A stretch of DNA of 42,118 bases from Sulfuricurvum sp. GTDB lineage: Bacteria; Campylobacterota; Campylobacteria; Campylobacterales; Sulfurimonadaceae. This document shows, in pieces, positions 42,118 through 42,118 of this stretch. Where the stretch lies: contig DYMK01000006.1 in the NCBI GenBank assembly GCA_020721585.1, positions 74,901 through 117,018 on the forward strand. The letters run 5' to 3'. Made by a program: the position numbers and the translations under genes. Position 1 is the first letter of the stretch. The number at the start of each line of letters is the position of its first letter. Below the pieces are notes generated by a model, which was not told the DNA's origin, searched no databases, and saw nothing but the letters and a program-made list of their open reading frames with translations.

Positions 42118-42118
42118 T

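Overview
The window looks like chromosomal DNA of a sulfur-oxidising Campylobacterota (Epsilonproteobacteria), probably near Sulfuricurvum/Sulfurimonas. This is inferred from gene content: hemN next to a GlpC-like Fe-S protein, a sulfide:quinone-oxidoreductase-type flavoprotein, a HugZ-like heme protein, and several GGDEF and two-component genes. No rRNA or tRNA was recognised, so the taxonomy is an inference.

Layout. 1-3.85 kb (+): a periplasmic-sensing diguanylate cyclase cut by the window edge, an NfeD/SPFH pair and a DUF1566 protein. 3.86-8.41 kb: a type II-C CRISPR-Cas locus. It has a 7-repeat array with a TATAAT box at the end of every repeat, then cas2, a cas1 that has lost its middle, and an intact 1005-aa cas9 on the minus strand. 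A tracrRNA gene reads the other way from promoters that overlap the cas9 promoter. Interference looks intact while spacer acquisition looks dead. One ~250-bp stretch of cas9 in the PAM-interacting region is strikingly AT-rich. 8.5-10.9 kb: aminopeptidase P, a small membrane protein and two unknown genes. 11.0-17.2 kb (-): an RND heavy-metal efflux operon (outer membrane protein, adaptor, pump, DUF3240, response regulator). 17.4-22.0 kb: a lipoprotein, then a tightly overlapping minus-strand operon hemN / Fe-S protein / MntA antitoxin / HepT toxin / HugZ-like protein. 22.1-25.6 kb: a response regulator, a hybrid histidine kinase, and a membrane-anchored peptide-deformylase homologue that has lost its metal ligands. 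25.7-30.2 kb: a 53-aa small protein, the SQR-type flavoprotein and aminopeptidase N. 30.3-37.8 kb: two small envelope proteins, an AI-2E family exporter, a FIST sensor with a GGDEF-EAL protein, an ABC exporter and a PIF1-like helicase. 37.8-42.1 kb (-): an accessory, defence-like stretch with a second HepT/MntA pair, a DUF2201/VWA protein, a Fic protein, and a TOPRIM-like protein coupled to an AAA ATPase that runs off the window.

How the genes fit together. Metal, sulfide and heme handling (RND efflux, SQR, hemN/HugZ) and c-di-GMP signalling make up the housekeeping and adaptive part. CRISPR, two HepT/MntA modules, Fic and the ATPase-TOPRIM pair make up a defence/accessory layer. The most unusual observations are the acquisition-dead but interference-competent CRISPR locus with a possibly exchanged PAM-recognition segment, the dead deformylase fused to a membrane domain, and a toxin-antitoxin pair embedded in a heme operon.
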